Shown: positions 25,187 to 33,324, numbered from the stretch's first letter. The stretch: DNA of 64,000 nucleotides from Streptomyces sp. NBC_00259 (GCF_036181745.1 NZ_CP108080.1:4777501-4841500); one strand, 5' to 3'. Notes: generated by a model not told the origin, from the sequence alone. A program made the numbers and translations.

Positions 25187-26200
25187 ATGGCCTCTGACAG
25201 TCCTCGTGTGCTCTCCGGAATCCAGCCCACCGCTGGCTCGTTCCACCTCGGCAACTATCTCGGCGCGGTCCGCCAGTGGGTCGCCCTGCAGGAGACCCAC
25301 GACGCCTTCTACATGGTCGTCGACCTGCACGCGATCACGGTCCCGCAGGACCCGGCCGAGCTGCGGGCCAACACCCGGCTCGCCGCGGCCCAGCTCCTCG
25401 CCGCCGGCCTCGACCCCGAGCGCTGCACCCTCTTCGTCCAGAGCCACGTCCCCGAGCACGCCCAGCTCGGCTGGGTCATGAACTGCCTCACCGGCTTCGG
25501 CGAGGCCTCGCGCATGACGCAGTTCAAGGACAAGTCCGCCAAGCAGGGCGCCGACCGGGCCACCGTCGGCCTCTTCACGTACCCGATCCTCCAGGTCGCC
25601 GACATCCTGCTCTACCAGGCCAATCAGGTCCCGGTCGGCGAGGACCAGCGCCAGCACATCGAGCTGACCCGCGATCTCGCCGAGCGCTTCAACGGCCGCT
25701 TCGGCCGGACCTTCACGCTCCCGGAGCCGTACATCCTGAAGGAGACGGCGAAGATCTACGACCTGCAGGACCCGCAGATCAAGATGAGCAAGTCGGCGTC
25801 CACCCCCAAGGGTCTGATCAACCTGCTCGACGAGCCGAAGGCGACGGCGAAGAAGGTCAGGAGCGCGGTCACCGACACCGACACGGTCGTCCGCTTCGAC
25901 CAGGTCGAGAAGCCGGGCGTCAGCAATCTGCTGACCATCTACTCCACCCTCACCGGCACCGCGATCGTGGAACTGGAACAGAAGTACGAGGGCAAGGGCT
26001 ACGGTGCGCTGAAGACGGACCTCGCCGACGTCATGGTGGAATTCGTCACTCCGTTCCGGTCCCGCACCCAGGAGTACCTGGACGACCCCGAGACGCTGGA
26101 CTCCCTCCTGGCCAAGGGCGCGGAGAAGGCCCGCGCGGTCGCCGCCGAGACCCTCGCCCAGACCTACGACCGGGTGGGCTTCCTGCCCGCCAAGCACTGA
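25187..26200 (+). CDS. trpS: Tryptophanyl-tRNA synthetase
   Basis: Class-I synthetase charging tRNA-Trp; 337 aa from ATG 25187. The HIGH-equivalent is in IQPTAGSFHLGNYLGA, and KMSKS is exact within QIKMSKSASTPKG. GEDQRQHIELTRDLAERFN is also typical of TrpS. An in-frame ATG 9 bp upstream (25178) is an alternative; MASDSPRVLSG is the usual family start. GAGAG lies before it. Confidence 0.96.
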   Translation: MASDSPRVLSGIQPTAGSFHLGNYLGAVRQWVALQETHDAFYMVVDLHAITVPQDPAELRANTRLAAAQLLAAGLDPERCTLFVQSHVPEHAQLGWVMNCLTGFGEASRMTQFKDKSAKQGADRATVGLFTYPILQVADILLYQANQVPVGEDQRQHIELTRDLAERFNGRFGRTFTLPEPYILKETAKIYDLQDPQIKMSKSASTPKGLINLLDEPKATAKKVRSAVTDTDTVVRFDQVEKPGVSNLLTIYSTLTGTAIVELEQKYEGKGYGALKTDLADVMVEFVTPFRSRTQEYLDDPETLDSLLAKGAEKARAVAAETLAQTYDRVGFLPAKH

Positions 26201-26322
26201 GCCGGACCCTGGGACCAGTGGTCCCGTCGGGCACCGAGGAAAAGGACTCTGGCGGGACCATGGCCGCAGCCGTCACACTGGCGACTGCGCAGACCACCGA
26301 AAACCCGGATAAGGAGAACGAC

Positions 26323-26913
26323 GTGGGGACCGTAACGCTCGGCGTTTCGATCGCGGTCCCGGAGCCCTACGGCAGCCTGCTCCAGGAGCGGCGCGCGGGC
26401 TTCGGGGATGCCGCCGCGCACGGCATCCCCACGCATGTCACCCTCCTGCCGCCGACCGAGGCCGACGCGTCGGCCCTGCCTGTGGTCGAGGCGCACCTCA
26501 CGCGGGTCGCGGCGGCGGGCCGCGCCTTCCCGATGAGGCTGTCCGGCACCGGTACGTTCCGCCCGGACTCGCCGGTCGTCTTCGTCAAGGTGGCCGAGGG
26601 CGGGGCGGCCTGCACCCAGCTCCAGCAGCGGGTGCGGGACGCGTCCGGCCCGCTCGTGCGCGAGCTGCAGTGGCCGTACCACCCGCATGTGACCGTCGCG
26701 CACGGCATCGCCGAGGAGGCGATGGACCGGGCCTACGAGGAGCTGGCCGGGTACGAGGCGGAGTGGACCTGCACGTCCTTCGCGCTGTACGAGCAGGGCG
26801 CGGACGGGATCTGGCGCAAGCTCCGTGAGTACGCGTTCGGCGGCGGCCCCGCCGTGCCGAGCCTCCCGGCGCAGAGCACCCCCGTGGACGAGCCGGCCGC
26901 GACCCCGTACTGA
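26323..26913 (+). CDS. 2H phosphoesterase (2'-5' RNA ligase family)
   Basis: The 196-aa protein has the two HxT motifs that define 2H phosphoesterases: THVTLLPP (about residue 35) and HPHVTVAHG (about 120). Such enzymes open cyclic phosphates in RNA or nucleotides; the substrate here is unknown. GTG 26323 is chosen because AAGGAG lies 6 bases before it and VTLGVSIAVPEP begins the fold. An in-frame ATG at 26260 would add 21 non-conserved residues. It follows trpS by 122 bp. Confidence 0.85.
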   Translation: MGTVTLGVSIAVPEPYGSLLQERRAGFGDAAAHGIPTHVTLLPPTEADASALPVVEAHLTRVAAAGRAFPMRLSGTGTFRPDSPVVFVKVAEGGAACTQLQQRVRDASGPLVRELQWPYHPHVTVAHGIAEEAMDRAYEELAGYEAEWTCTSFALYEQGADGIWRKLREYAFGGGPAVPSLPAQSTPVDEPAATPY

Positions 26914-26927
26914 GCGGGCGGCCCGGC

Positions 26928-27126
26928 CTAGGGGGTTTCCGGTGGGTCTTGCTGGGCTCGCGACGCCCTGCGACTCCGTCTCCGGCGTTGTCGTCGGGCG
27001 CCAACTCCCCCGTAGCCCTCCGGGCACGGGAGGTACCCCCACCGCGTTGTCTTCCTCCTCCGCCTTGGATCCGAAGCTGCATGACGCCGCTCGCTGATCC
27101 AGCCTGACCCACCGGACACCCCCTAG
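26928..27126. mobile_element. 191-bp inverted-repeat element flanked by CTAG
   Basis: Between two CTAG copies (26928-26931 and 27123-27126) lie 191 bp with 24-bp imperfect terminal inverted repeats. The left end is GGGGTTTCCGGTGGGTCTTG, the right end read in reverse GGGGTGTCCGGTGGGTCAGG; 21 of 24 positions match. CTAG on both sides fits the 4-bp YTAR target duplication of IS5-type elements. The interior has no transposase frame, so it is a MITE or a deletion remnant. Confidence 0.75.
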
Positions 27127-27129
27127 ACC

Positions 27130-27221
27130 CAATACCAGTGACTTTGGCGCCCGGCGGAGGCCCCATGGGCGATGTTTCCGCACGTCAGAGCTTCGAGTGG
27201 CTCGTTAAGTCACTGGCATTG
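27130..27221. mobile_element. 92-bp MITE-like element, copy 2
   Basis: Identical to copy 1 over 92 bp and in the same orientation. Flanked by a perfect 10-bp duplication CCCCTAGACC (27120-27129 and 27222-27231). The left duplication includes the last 3 bp of the 191-bp element and its CTAG, so this copy inserted after that element. The right duplication supplies the TAG stop of the following minus-strand gene. Confidence 0.87.
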
Positions 27222-27224
27222 CCC

Positions 27225-27980
27225 CTAGACCGGGAGACGGCGGAACAGCGGCCGTGGCACATGCCGCAGCGCCGACATCACCACCCGCAGCGCCCCCGGC
27301 ACCCACACAGTCTCGGCGCGCCGCCGCAGACCCTTCTCGATCGCCAGGGCGACGTGCTCCGGCGTCGTGGCCAGCGGTGCCTCGGCCAGCCCGGCCGTCA
27401 TCTTCGACCGGACGAACCCGGGCCTGACGACCATCACATGCACCCCCGTGCCGTGCAGGGCGTCACCGAGGCCCTGGGTGAACGCGTCGAGTCCCGCCTT
27501 GCTGGATCCGTAGATGAAGTTGGCCCGGCGGGCGCGCTCGCCCGCCACCGACGACAGCACGACCAGCGAGCCGTGGCCCTGCGTCTGCAGGGCGCCCGCG
27601 CAGATCAGCCCGGAGGAGACGGCTCCGGTGTAGTTCGTCTGGGCGACCCGGACCGCCGCGAGCGGTCTGGCCTCGTCGTGGGCCTGGTCGCCGAGGACAC
27701 CGAAGGCGAGCAGCACCATGTCGATGTCGCCCTCGGCGAAGATCTTGCCGAGGACCTCCTCGTGCAGGCTGGGATCCAGCGCGTCGAAGGCGACGGTGCG
27801 TACGTCCGCGCCCAGTTCGCGCAGGCCGTCGGCGGCGGACTCCAGCGCGGGGGAGGGGCGGCCCGCCAGCCAGACCGTACGGGTACGGCGGGCCACCAGC
27901 CGGCGCGCCGTCGCCAGGCCGATCTCCGACGTGCCGCCGAGGACGAGCAGGGACTGCGGGGTGCCGAATGCGTCCTTCAT
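27225..27980 (-). CDS. dprE2: Decaprenylphosphoryl-2-keto-ribose reductase-like SDR (DprE2)
   Basis: A short-chain dehydrogenase of 251 aa with nucleotide-binding LVLGGTSEIGLATARRL, LSSVAGERARR and catalytic YGSSKAG. Together with the DprE1-type oxidase encoded 34 bp upstream it would epimerise polyprenylphosphoryl-ribose to -arabinose. Start is ATG 27980 (MKDAFGTPQSLLVLGG) with AAGGAG upstream. Its TAG stop lies inside the target duplication of the adjacent mobile element, so an insertion occurred exactly at the gene's end. Confidence 0.88.
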   Translation of the reverse strand: MKDAFGTPQSLLVLGGTSEIGLATARRLVARRTRTVWLAGRPSPALESAADGLRELGADVRTVAFDALDPSLHEEVLGKIFAEGDIDMVLLAFGVLGDQAHDEARPLAAVRVAQTNYTGAVSSGLICAGALQTQGHGSLVVLSSVAGERARRANFIYGSSKAGLDAFTQGLGDALHGTGVHVMVVRPGFVRSKMTAGLAEAPLATTPEHVALAIEKGLRRRAETVWVPGALRVVMSALRHVPRPLFRRLPV

Positions 27981-28014
27981 GGTGCGTGCTCCTTCATCAC
28001 AGAGGTCACGGAAG

Positions 28015-29376
28015 TCACAGCGAGAGACGGCGGGAGAGATCGGACACGAACACTCCCCTAGGGTCCAGCCGGGCCCGCAGGGCACGGAACCGGTCGAGCC
28101 CGGGATACATCGCCGCCAGCAGTTCCGGCCGCAGCCGGGAGTCCTTGGCCAGATAGACCCGCCCGCCCGCCCCCGCCACCACGTCGTCGAGTTCGTCCAG
28201 GAACACGCCGAGCCCCGGCAGTCCGGCCGGCAGGTCCAGGGCGAGCGTCCAGCCGGGCATCGGGAACGACAGCCAGCCCGGGTCGCCCTCGCCGAAGCGC
28301 TTCAGCACGGCGAGGAACGACGGGCAGCCCTGGCGGGCGATGCGCCCCACGATCGCGCGCAGCGCCTCCTCCTGCCCGTGCCCGACCACGAACTGGTACT
28401 GGACGAAGCCGCTGCGCCCGTAGATCCGGTTCCAGTGCGGGACGCCGTCCAGCGGATGGAAGAAGGCGGGGATCGACTGGAGTTCGCCCGTGCGGCGACG
28501 CGGCGCCCGGCGGTACCAGAGCTCGTTGAACACGGTCACGGAGGCGCGGCCGAGCAGTCCCTCCGGGACGAGCGCGGGCGCCGGGGGAAGGCGCAGGGGC
28601 CGGAACCCCAGCGGCCGGCGCCGAGCGCGCCGCGGGAGCGCGTCGAGGGGCGCGTGCTCCCCGCGGGTGAGGACCGAGCGCCCGGTCGCCGCGCCGCGGG
28701 CGAGCAGGTCGATCCAGGCCACCGAGTAGCGGTAGCGGTCGTCGGTCCCGGTCAGCCGCGCCATCAAGTCGTCGAGGTCGGCGGCGCGTTCGGTGTCCAC
28801 GGACATCAGCGACGTCTCGACCCGGTGCAGCCGGACGGTGGCGGAGAGGACGATCCCGGTCAGGCCCATGCCGCCCGCGGTCGCGTCGAACAGCTCGGTG
28901 CCGGGGAGCACCGTACGCAGCTCACCGTCGGCCGTGAGCAGCTCCAGCGAGAGCACGTGGCGGGAGAACGAGCCCGAGACATGGTGGTTCTTGCCGTGGA
29001 TGTCGGCGCCGATGGCTCCGCCCACCGTCACATGGCGGGTCCCGGGCGTGACCGGGACGAACCAGCCGAGCGGCAGCAGCACCTCCATCAGCCGGTGCAG
29101 GCTGACCCCCGCGTCGCAGACGACGACGCCCGCCTCCGCGTCGATGGTGCGAATCCGGTCCAGGCCGGTCATGTCGAGGACGGCGCCGCCCGCGTTCTGC
29201 GCCGCGTCCCCGTACGCCCGGCCCAGTCCGCGCGCGATGGCGCCGCGTGCCCCGCAGCGGCGTACGGCCGCGGCGGCGTCGTCGAAGGTACGGGGACGGA
29301 CCAGCAGCGCCGCCGAGGGCGCGGTACGGCCCCAGCCGGTCACCGGCACCGGCAGGTCGTCGTCGTAGGGGGACAT
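28015..29376 (-). CDS. dprE1: Decaprenylphosphoryl-ribose 2-oxidase-like flavoenzyme (DprE1)
   Basis: The 453-aa FAD enzyme oxidises the 2'-hydroxyl of polyprenylphosphoryl-ribose. FAD-binding ARGLGRAYGDAAQNAGG, GGAIGADIHGKNHH and the C-terminal VYLAKDSRLRPE (equivalent of the catalytic Lys418 of the mycobacterial enzyme) are present. The position of mycobacterial Cys387, the target of covalent benzothiazinones, lies in PGWTLALDLPAG and reads Ala. It pairs with dprE2 and is divergent from the PAP2/UbiA pair; together these form a lipid-linked arabinose-type pathway. Confidence 0.9.
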   Translation of the reverse strand: MSPYDDDLPVPVTGWGRTAPSAALLVRPRTFDDAAAAVRRCGARGAIARGLGRAYGDAAQNAGGAVLDMTGLDRIRTIDAEAGVVVCDAGVSLHRLMEVLLPLGWFVPVTPGTRHVTVGGAIGADIHGKNHHVSGSFSRHVLSLELLTADGELRTVLPGTELFDATAGGMGLTGIVLSATVRLHRVETSLMSVDTERAADLDDLMARLTGTDDRYRYSVAWIDLLARGAATGRSVLTRGEHAPLDALPRRARRRPLGFRPLRLPPAPALVPEGLLGRASVTVFNELWYRRAPRRRTGELQSIPAFFHPLDGVPHWNRIYGRSGFVQYQFVVGHGQEEALRAIVGRIARQGCPSFLAVLKRFGEGDPGWLSFPMPGWTLALDLPAGLPGLGVFLDELDDVVAGAGGRVYLAKDSRLRPELLAAMYPGLDRFRALRARLDPRGVFVSDLSRRLSL

Positions 29377-29452
29377 GCGCGCGACGGTATCGCCCTCTTC
29401 GGAGGATTTGCCTTAATGCCCCTGACTCGCCGAAACGGGTGATTAAACGAGT

Positions 29453-29467
29453 GTCATGAAAAATGAC
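29453..29467. promoter_or_regulatory. Inverted repeat in the dprE1 / PAP2 divergent promoter
   Basis: GTCAT-GAAAA-ATGAC within the 150-bp divergent region, in an AT-rich patch unusual for this genome (GATTAAACGAGTGTCATGAA). Candidate operator or part of a promoter. Confidence 0.4.
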
Positions 29468-29526
29468 CGCAAATGTCGGCCCGTCGTTGAGAAGAGTCGC
29501 TTCCGGCTCATCGAAAGGGGTGGCAG

Positions 29527-30099
29527 ATGCGAGAGGCCGACGGGACACGACGGCCGGGCGTCGAGCACCGGCTGCTGACGGTGTTGCGCGGCTTCGGCAC
29601 GGAGCCACGGGTGGCCGCGGCGGCCCGCGCGCTCTCGCACACCGGCGAGCACGCCACGCTGTGGATCGCCGCCGGCCTCGCGGGCGCCGCGGCCGACCCC
29701 GAGCGGCGCCGCGGCTGGCTGCGCGGCACCGTGCTGATCTGCGCGGCCCACGTGACCAGCATCGGCGTCAAGCGGGTCGTACGCCGCCCCCGCCCCCGAC
29801 TGCCGGTGGGCGAACCGCTCGTACGCACCCTGGGCCGGCACTCCTTCCCCAGCTCGCACGCCGCCTCTGCGGCCGCGGCCGCCGTGGCCTTCGGCACGCT
29901 CCGCCCGGCGGTCCGCCGGCTCGTGCGACCACTGGCCGCCGCGATGTGCGTCTCCCGGCTGGTCGCCGGCGTCCACTACCCGACCGACGTCCTCGCCGGC
30001 GCGGCCCTCGGCGGCCTCATGGCCCACCGGGGCGCGGGATGGCTACGGGCCGGCCGGGCCACGACGCGGGATGGAGCCGGAGGCCGCGGACATGTCTGA
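29527..30099 (+). CDS. PAP2-family lipid phosphatase
   Basis: The 190-aa membrane phosphatase has all three PAP2 motifs: KRVVRRPRP, FPSSHAASA and SRLVAGVHYPTDVLAG. In the mycobacterial arabinan pathway a PAP2-type protein removes the 5-phosphate from decaprenylphosphoryl-5-phosphoribose made by the UbiA-type synthase. The same role is inferred here because the synthase gene overlaps this one by 8 bp. GAAAGGGG lies before ATG 29527. Confidence 0.87.
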   Translation: MREADGTRRPGVEHRLLTVLRGFGTEPRVAAAARALSHTGEHATLWIAAGLAGAAADPERRRGWLRGTVLICAAHVTSIGVKRVVRRPRPRLPVGEPLVRTLGRHSFPSSHAASAAAAAVAFGTLRPAVRRLVRPLAAAMCVSRLVAGVHYPTDVLAGAALGGLMAHRGAGWLRAGRATTRDGAGGRGHV

Positions 30100-31060
30100 G
30101 CGGAGCACCGTGCTGCTGGAGCAGCCGGAGCCGCCGGAGCAGCGCGTCGGGCGGGCCGTGTCCGCGCGACGGCGGCCGCTTCGGGTGCCGCTGGGCTTGA
30201 TCCGGACCGCCAGGCCCCGCCAGTGGATCAAGAACGTGCTGGTCGCGGCGGCCCCGGCGGCCGCGGGGGAGCTGGACTCCCGGCACACGGTCGTCCAACT
30301 CGCTGTTGTCTTCGCCCTGTTCACGGCCGCCGCCTCCGCCGTCTACCTGATCAACGATGCGCGCGACGCCGAGGCCGACCGCGCCCACCCGGTCAAGCGC
30401 ACCCGACCGGTGGCCTCGGGCGACGTGCCCGCGGCCGTCGCCTGCGCCGCCGGGGTGCTGCTCGCCGCCGCCGCGACCGCCGCCGCGGCCGTCCTGTGCA
30501 ACACGATGACCGCGGCGCTGCTCACCGCGTACGTGCTCATGCAGATCGCCTACTGCGTCCGGCTCAAGCACGTCCTCGTCGTCGACCTGGCCATCGTCAC
30601 CACCGGATTCCTGATGCGGGCGATGATCGGCGGAGTGGCGCTGTCCATTCCGCTCTCCCGCTGGTTCCTGATCACCGCCGGCTTCGGAGCGCTCTTCATG
30701 GTGGCCGCCAAGCGCTACTCGGAAGCCGTCGAGATGGCCGGCTCGGACGGTGCGACCCGGGCGCTGCTCACCTCGTACACCACCGGCTACCTCCGCTTCG
30801 TGTGGCAGCTGGCGGCAGGCGTCGCGGTCCTCGGCTACTGCCTGTGGGCGCTGGAGAGCGGCGGAACCGCGAACGGTTCGCTCCTGCCGTGGCGTCAGCT
30901 CTCGATGATCGCGTTCATCCTGGCGGTGCTGCGGTACGCGGTCTTCGCCGACCGGGGCACCGCCGGCGCTCCCGAGGACGTCGTGCTGCGCGACCGGCCG
31001 CTCGCCGTCATCGGGCTGGCGTGGCTGGCGATGTACGCGATGGCGGTCGCGGACCTGTGA
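30092..31060 (+). CDS. UbiA-family decaprenyl-phosphate phosphoribosyltransferase (DPPR synthase)
   Basis: The 322-aa polytopic prenyltransferase strongly resembles mycobacterial Rv3806c as I remember it. Shared segments include RPRQWIKNVLV, YLINDARDAEADRAHPVKR (Asp-rich motif 1), RPVASGDVP, LIRTARP-like start, ALFMVAAKRYSE, SYTTGYLRFVW and a C-terminal PEDVVLRDRPL. It would join PRPP to polyprenyl phosphate, the first committed step to polyprenylphosphoryl-arabinose. ATG 30092 overlaps the PAP2 stop and is favoured over 30071. Function is assigned by homology and by the complete dprE1/dprE2/PAP2 context. Confidence 0.88.
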   Translation: MSERSTVLLEQPEPPEQRVGRAVSARRRPLRVPLGLIRTARPRQWIKNVLVAAAPAAAGELDSRHTVVQLAVVFALFTAAASAVYLINDARDAEADRAHPVKRTRPVASGDVPAAVACAAGVLLAAAATAAAAVLCNTMTAALLTAYVLMQIAYCVRLKHVLVVDLAIVTTGFLMRAMIGGVALSIPLSRWFLITAGFGALFMVAAKRYSEAVEMAGSDGATRALLTSYTTGYLRFVWQLAAGVAVLGYCLWALESGGTANGSLLPWRQLSMIAFILAVLRYAVFADRGTAGAPEDVVLRDRPLAVIGLAWLAMYAMAVADL

Positions 31061-31061
31061 C

Positions 31062-31140
31062 CGGGCCGGTCGCCGAAGCCGAGGCCGAAGCCGAGCCCGG
31101 GACGGCCGAATCCGGGACGGCGGCATCCGGGACGCATCGC
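31062..31140. repeat. Imperfect GCCGAAGCC / CCGGGACGG repeats
   Basis: GCCGAAGCCGAGGCC-type units, followed by three (A/T)CCGGGACG units, fill the gap after the DPPR synthase gene. Low-complexity, probably non-coding; no other signal seen. Confidence 0.6.
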
Positions 31141-31178
31141 TCCGTGGCCGGACCCGCGTGCCGGGGAAGGCGTACGTC

Positions 31179-32108
31179 ATGGACTGGCTGAAGAAGCTCC
31201 CCGTCGTCGGCCCGCTCGTGGAGCGGCTGATGCGAACGCACGCATGGCGCTCGTACGAAACGCTCGAAGAAGCACGCTGGACCAGGCTCGCGGCCGCGAT
31301 CACCTTCATCAGCTTCCTCGCGCTCTTCCCGCTGATCACCGTCGCCGCCGCGATCGGCGCCGCGCTGCTCAGCAAGGAACGGGTGACGGCCCTGCAGGAC
31401 AAGCTGGCCGAGCAGGTGCCGGGGATCTCCGGCCAGCTCGACATCGGCGCGCTCGTGGACAACGCGGCCACCGTCGGCCTGATCGCCGGCGCGCTGCTGC
31501 TGCTCACCGGTATCGGCTGGATCGGCTCGATGCGGGAGTGCCTGCGGGTGGTCTGGGGCCTCGACGACAAGGACGAGGGGAACCCGATCGTACGCAAGGG
31601 CAAGGACGCGGCCGTGCTCTTCGGCATGGGCGCGGTCGGCCTGGCCTCGTTCGCCGCGTCCGCCCTCGGCTCCAGCGCCGTCGGCTGGAGCGCGGACCGT
31701 CTCGGCATCGAACGCGACGGCGCCGGCGGCGTCCTGCTGCAGATCGTCGCCGTCGCCGTCGCGGTCCTCGCCGACTTCCTGGTGCTGCTGTACGTCCTGA
31801 CCCTGCTGCCCGGCGTCCACCCGCCCCGCCGCCGGCTGATCGTCGCGGCGCTGCTCGGGGCGGTCGGCTTCGAGCTGCTGAAGCTGCTGCTCAGCGGCTA
31901 CATCTCGGGCGTCGCGACGAACTCGATGTACGGCGCCTTCGGTGTCCCCGTCGCGCTGCTGCTGTGGATCAACTTCACCGCGAAACTGCTTCTGTACTGC
32001 GCCGCGTGGACCGCGACGGACAGCAGCCCCGGCACCGCCGGTGCCGGGGAGACCGCTAGCGACGCGGCAGACGACGGACCAGATCCGGCAGCGGCCAGCG
32101 CCGGTTGA
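31179..32108 (+). CDS. YihY/BrkB-family membrane protein
   Basis: The 309-aa protein has about six transmembrane helices and the YihY pattern: RLAAAITFISFLALFPLITV, WIGSMRECLRVVWGL, GAVGFELLKLLLSGYIS and MYGAFGVPVALLLWINFTAKLLLY. The molecular role is unsettled (formerly misnamed RNase BN). ATG 31179 (MDWLKKLPVVGPLVERL) follows GGGAAGG. The last 53 bp overlap the 3' end of the D,D-carboxypeptidase gene on the other strand. Confidence 0.88.
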   Translation: MDWLKKLPVVGPLVERLMRTHAWRSYETLEEARWTRLAAAITFISFLALFPLITVAAAIGAALLSKERVTALQDKLAEQVPGISGQLDIGALVDNAATVGLIAGALLLLTGIGWIGSMRECLRVVWGLDDKDEGNPIVRKGKDAAVLFGMGAVGLASFAASALGSSAVGWSADRLGIERDGAGGVLLQIVAVAVAVLADFLVLLYVLTLLPGVHPPRRRLIVAALLGAVGFELLKLLLSGYISGVATNSMYGAFGVPVALLLWINFTAKLLLYCAAWTATDSSPGTAGAGETASDAADDGPDPAAASAG

Positions 32109-33324
32109 CCAGGAACGCGGCACCCGCCAGCAGCACCAGCACCCCGGCGGTCACGGAGAGCGCGACACCGGCGCCGCCGGACCCGCCCTGCGCCGTCGCG
32201 GAGGCCTTGTCCGGACCGGGCCGGTTCTTCTTGCCCTCGTCGCCGCTCGCGGCGCGCTGGTCGGGACCGCTCGACGTGTCCGTACGCGCGGACTCCGGCG
32301 CCACCAGTTCGCCGACCGGCTTCACCTTCCCGGCCGCCGCGAAACCCCAGTCGAGGAGGCGGGCGGTCTCGTTGTAGACCGCGTGGTTCTCCTTCGACGA
32401 CGGGTTCATGACCGTGACGAGCAGCACCTTGCCGTTGCGCTCGGCGACGCCGGTGAAGGTCGAGCCTGCCAGCGTGGTGTTGCCGTTCTTCACGCCCGCG
32501 ATGCCCTGGTACGGGGTGACGCCGGACTCGCCGGTGAGCAGCCGGTTGGTGTTCTGGATCTCGAACGTCTCGCGCTTCTTGCCCGGCTTCAGTTCGCCCG
32601 GGAACTTGGCGCGGGCGGTCGAGCAGTACTCCCGGAAGTCCTTCTTCTGCAGACCGCTGCGGGCGAACAGGGTCAGGTCGTACGCGCTCGACACCTGGCC
32701 CTTCTCGTCGTAACCGTCCGGAGTGACGACCTCCGTGTCGAGGGCCTGCAGCTCCTCGGCGTGCTCCTGCATCTGCTTGACGGTCTCCTTGACACCGCCG
32801 TTCATCTCGGACAGCACATGGACGGCGTCGTTGCCGGAACGGAGGAAGACGCCGAGCCACAGGTCGTGGACGGTGTAGGTCTGCTTCTCCTTGATCCCGA
32901 CGAGGCTGCTGCCCACGCCGAGCCCGGCGATCTCGCTGCGTTCGACCGTGTGCTGCCGGTCCTTGGGGAGCTTGGGCAGCACCGTGTCCGCGAAGAGCAT
33001 CTTCAGCGTGGAGGCGGGAGGCAGCCGCCAGTGCGCGTTGTGGGCGGCGAGCACATCGCCGCTCTCCGCGTCCGCGACGATCCAGGAACGGCCCGACACG
33101 TCCTTCGGAAGGACGGGAGCGCCGGGCATCAGGTTGACCTGGGTGCCCGGCTTGCCGAGCAGGGTGCCGCCGACGGTGGACATGACCGACGGTGGGTTCG
33201 GGGCCTTGTTGTCCTTGCTGACCTGCTTTTCGGCCTTGGTGGCCGCTGTCGCGGGCGCGGTGGCGAGTGCGGGAAGCAGCGCGGCGGCGGCGACCGTCAA
33301 TGCGGTCTTCTTCAAAGCAGACAC
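32056..33324 (-). CDS. D-alanyl-D-alanine carboxypeptidase (PBP5-like)
   Basis: A 422-aa exported serine peptidase trimming peptidoglycan stem peptides. A signal peptide (KKTALTVAAAALLPALATA) is followed by the SxxK box in PASTLKM and the SxN box in RSGNDAV. The third box, normally KTG, reads KNG in IAGVKNGNTT. A C-terminal transmembrane helix (ALSVTAGVLVLLAGAAFLV) anchors it. Start GTG 33324 gives a proper signal peptide, but no ribosome site is visible, so it may be leaderless. Length and layout fit low-molecular-mass PBPs. Confidence 0.9.
   Translation of the reverse strand: MSALKKTALTVAAAALLPALATAPATAATKAEKQVSKDNKAPNPPSVMSTVGGTLLGKPGTQVNLMPGAPVLPKDVSGRSWIVADAESGDVLAAHNAHWRLPPASTLKMLFADTVLPKLPKDRQHTVERSEIAGLGVGSSLVGIKEKQTYTVHDLWLGVFLRSGNDAVHVLSEMNGGVKETVKQMQEHAEELQALDTEVVTPDGYDEKGQVSSAYDLTLFARSGLQKKDFREYCSTARAKFPGELKPGKKRETFEIQNTNRLLTGESGVTPYQGIAGVKNGNTTLAGSTFTGVAERNGKVLLVTVMNPSSKENHAVYNETARLLDWGFAAAGKVKPVGELVAPESARTDTSSGPDQRAASGDEGKKNRPGPDKASATAQGGSGGAGVALSVTAGVLVLLAGAAFLVNRRWPLPDLVRRLPRR

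Noticed and set aside
26260..26322. ATG start for the 2H phosphoesterase
   Set aside because: It adds 21 residues without conserved features, while GTG 26323 has a well-placed AAGGAG and directly opens the fold.
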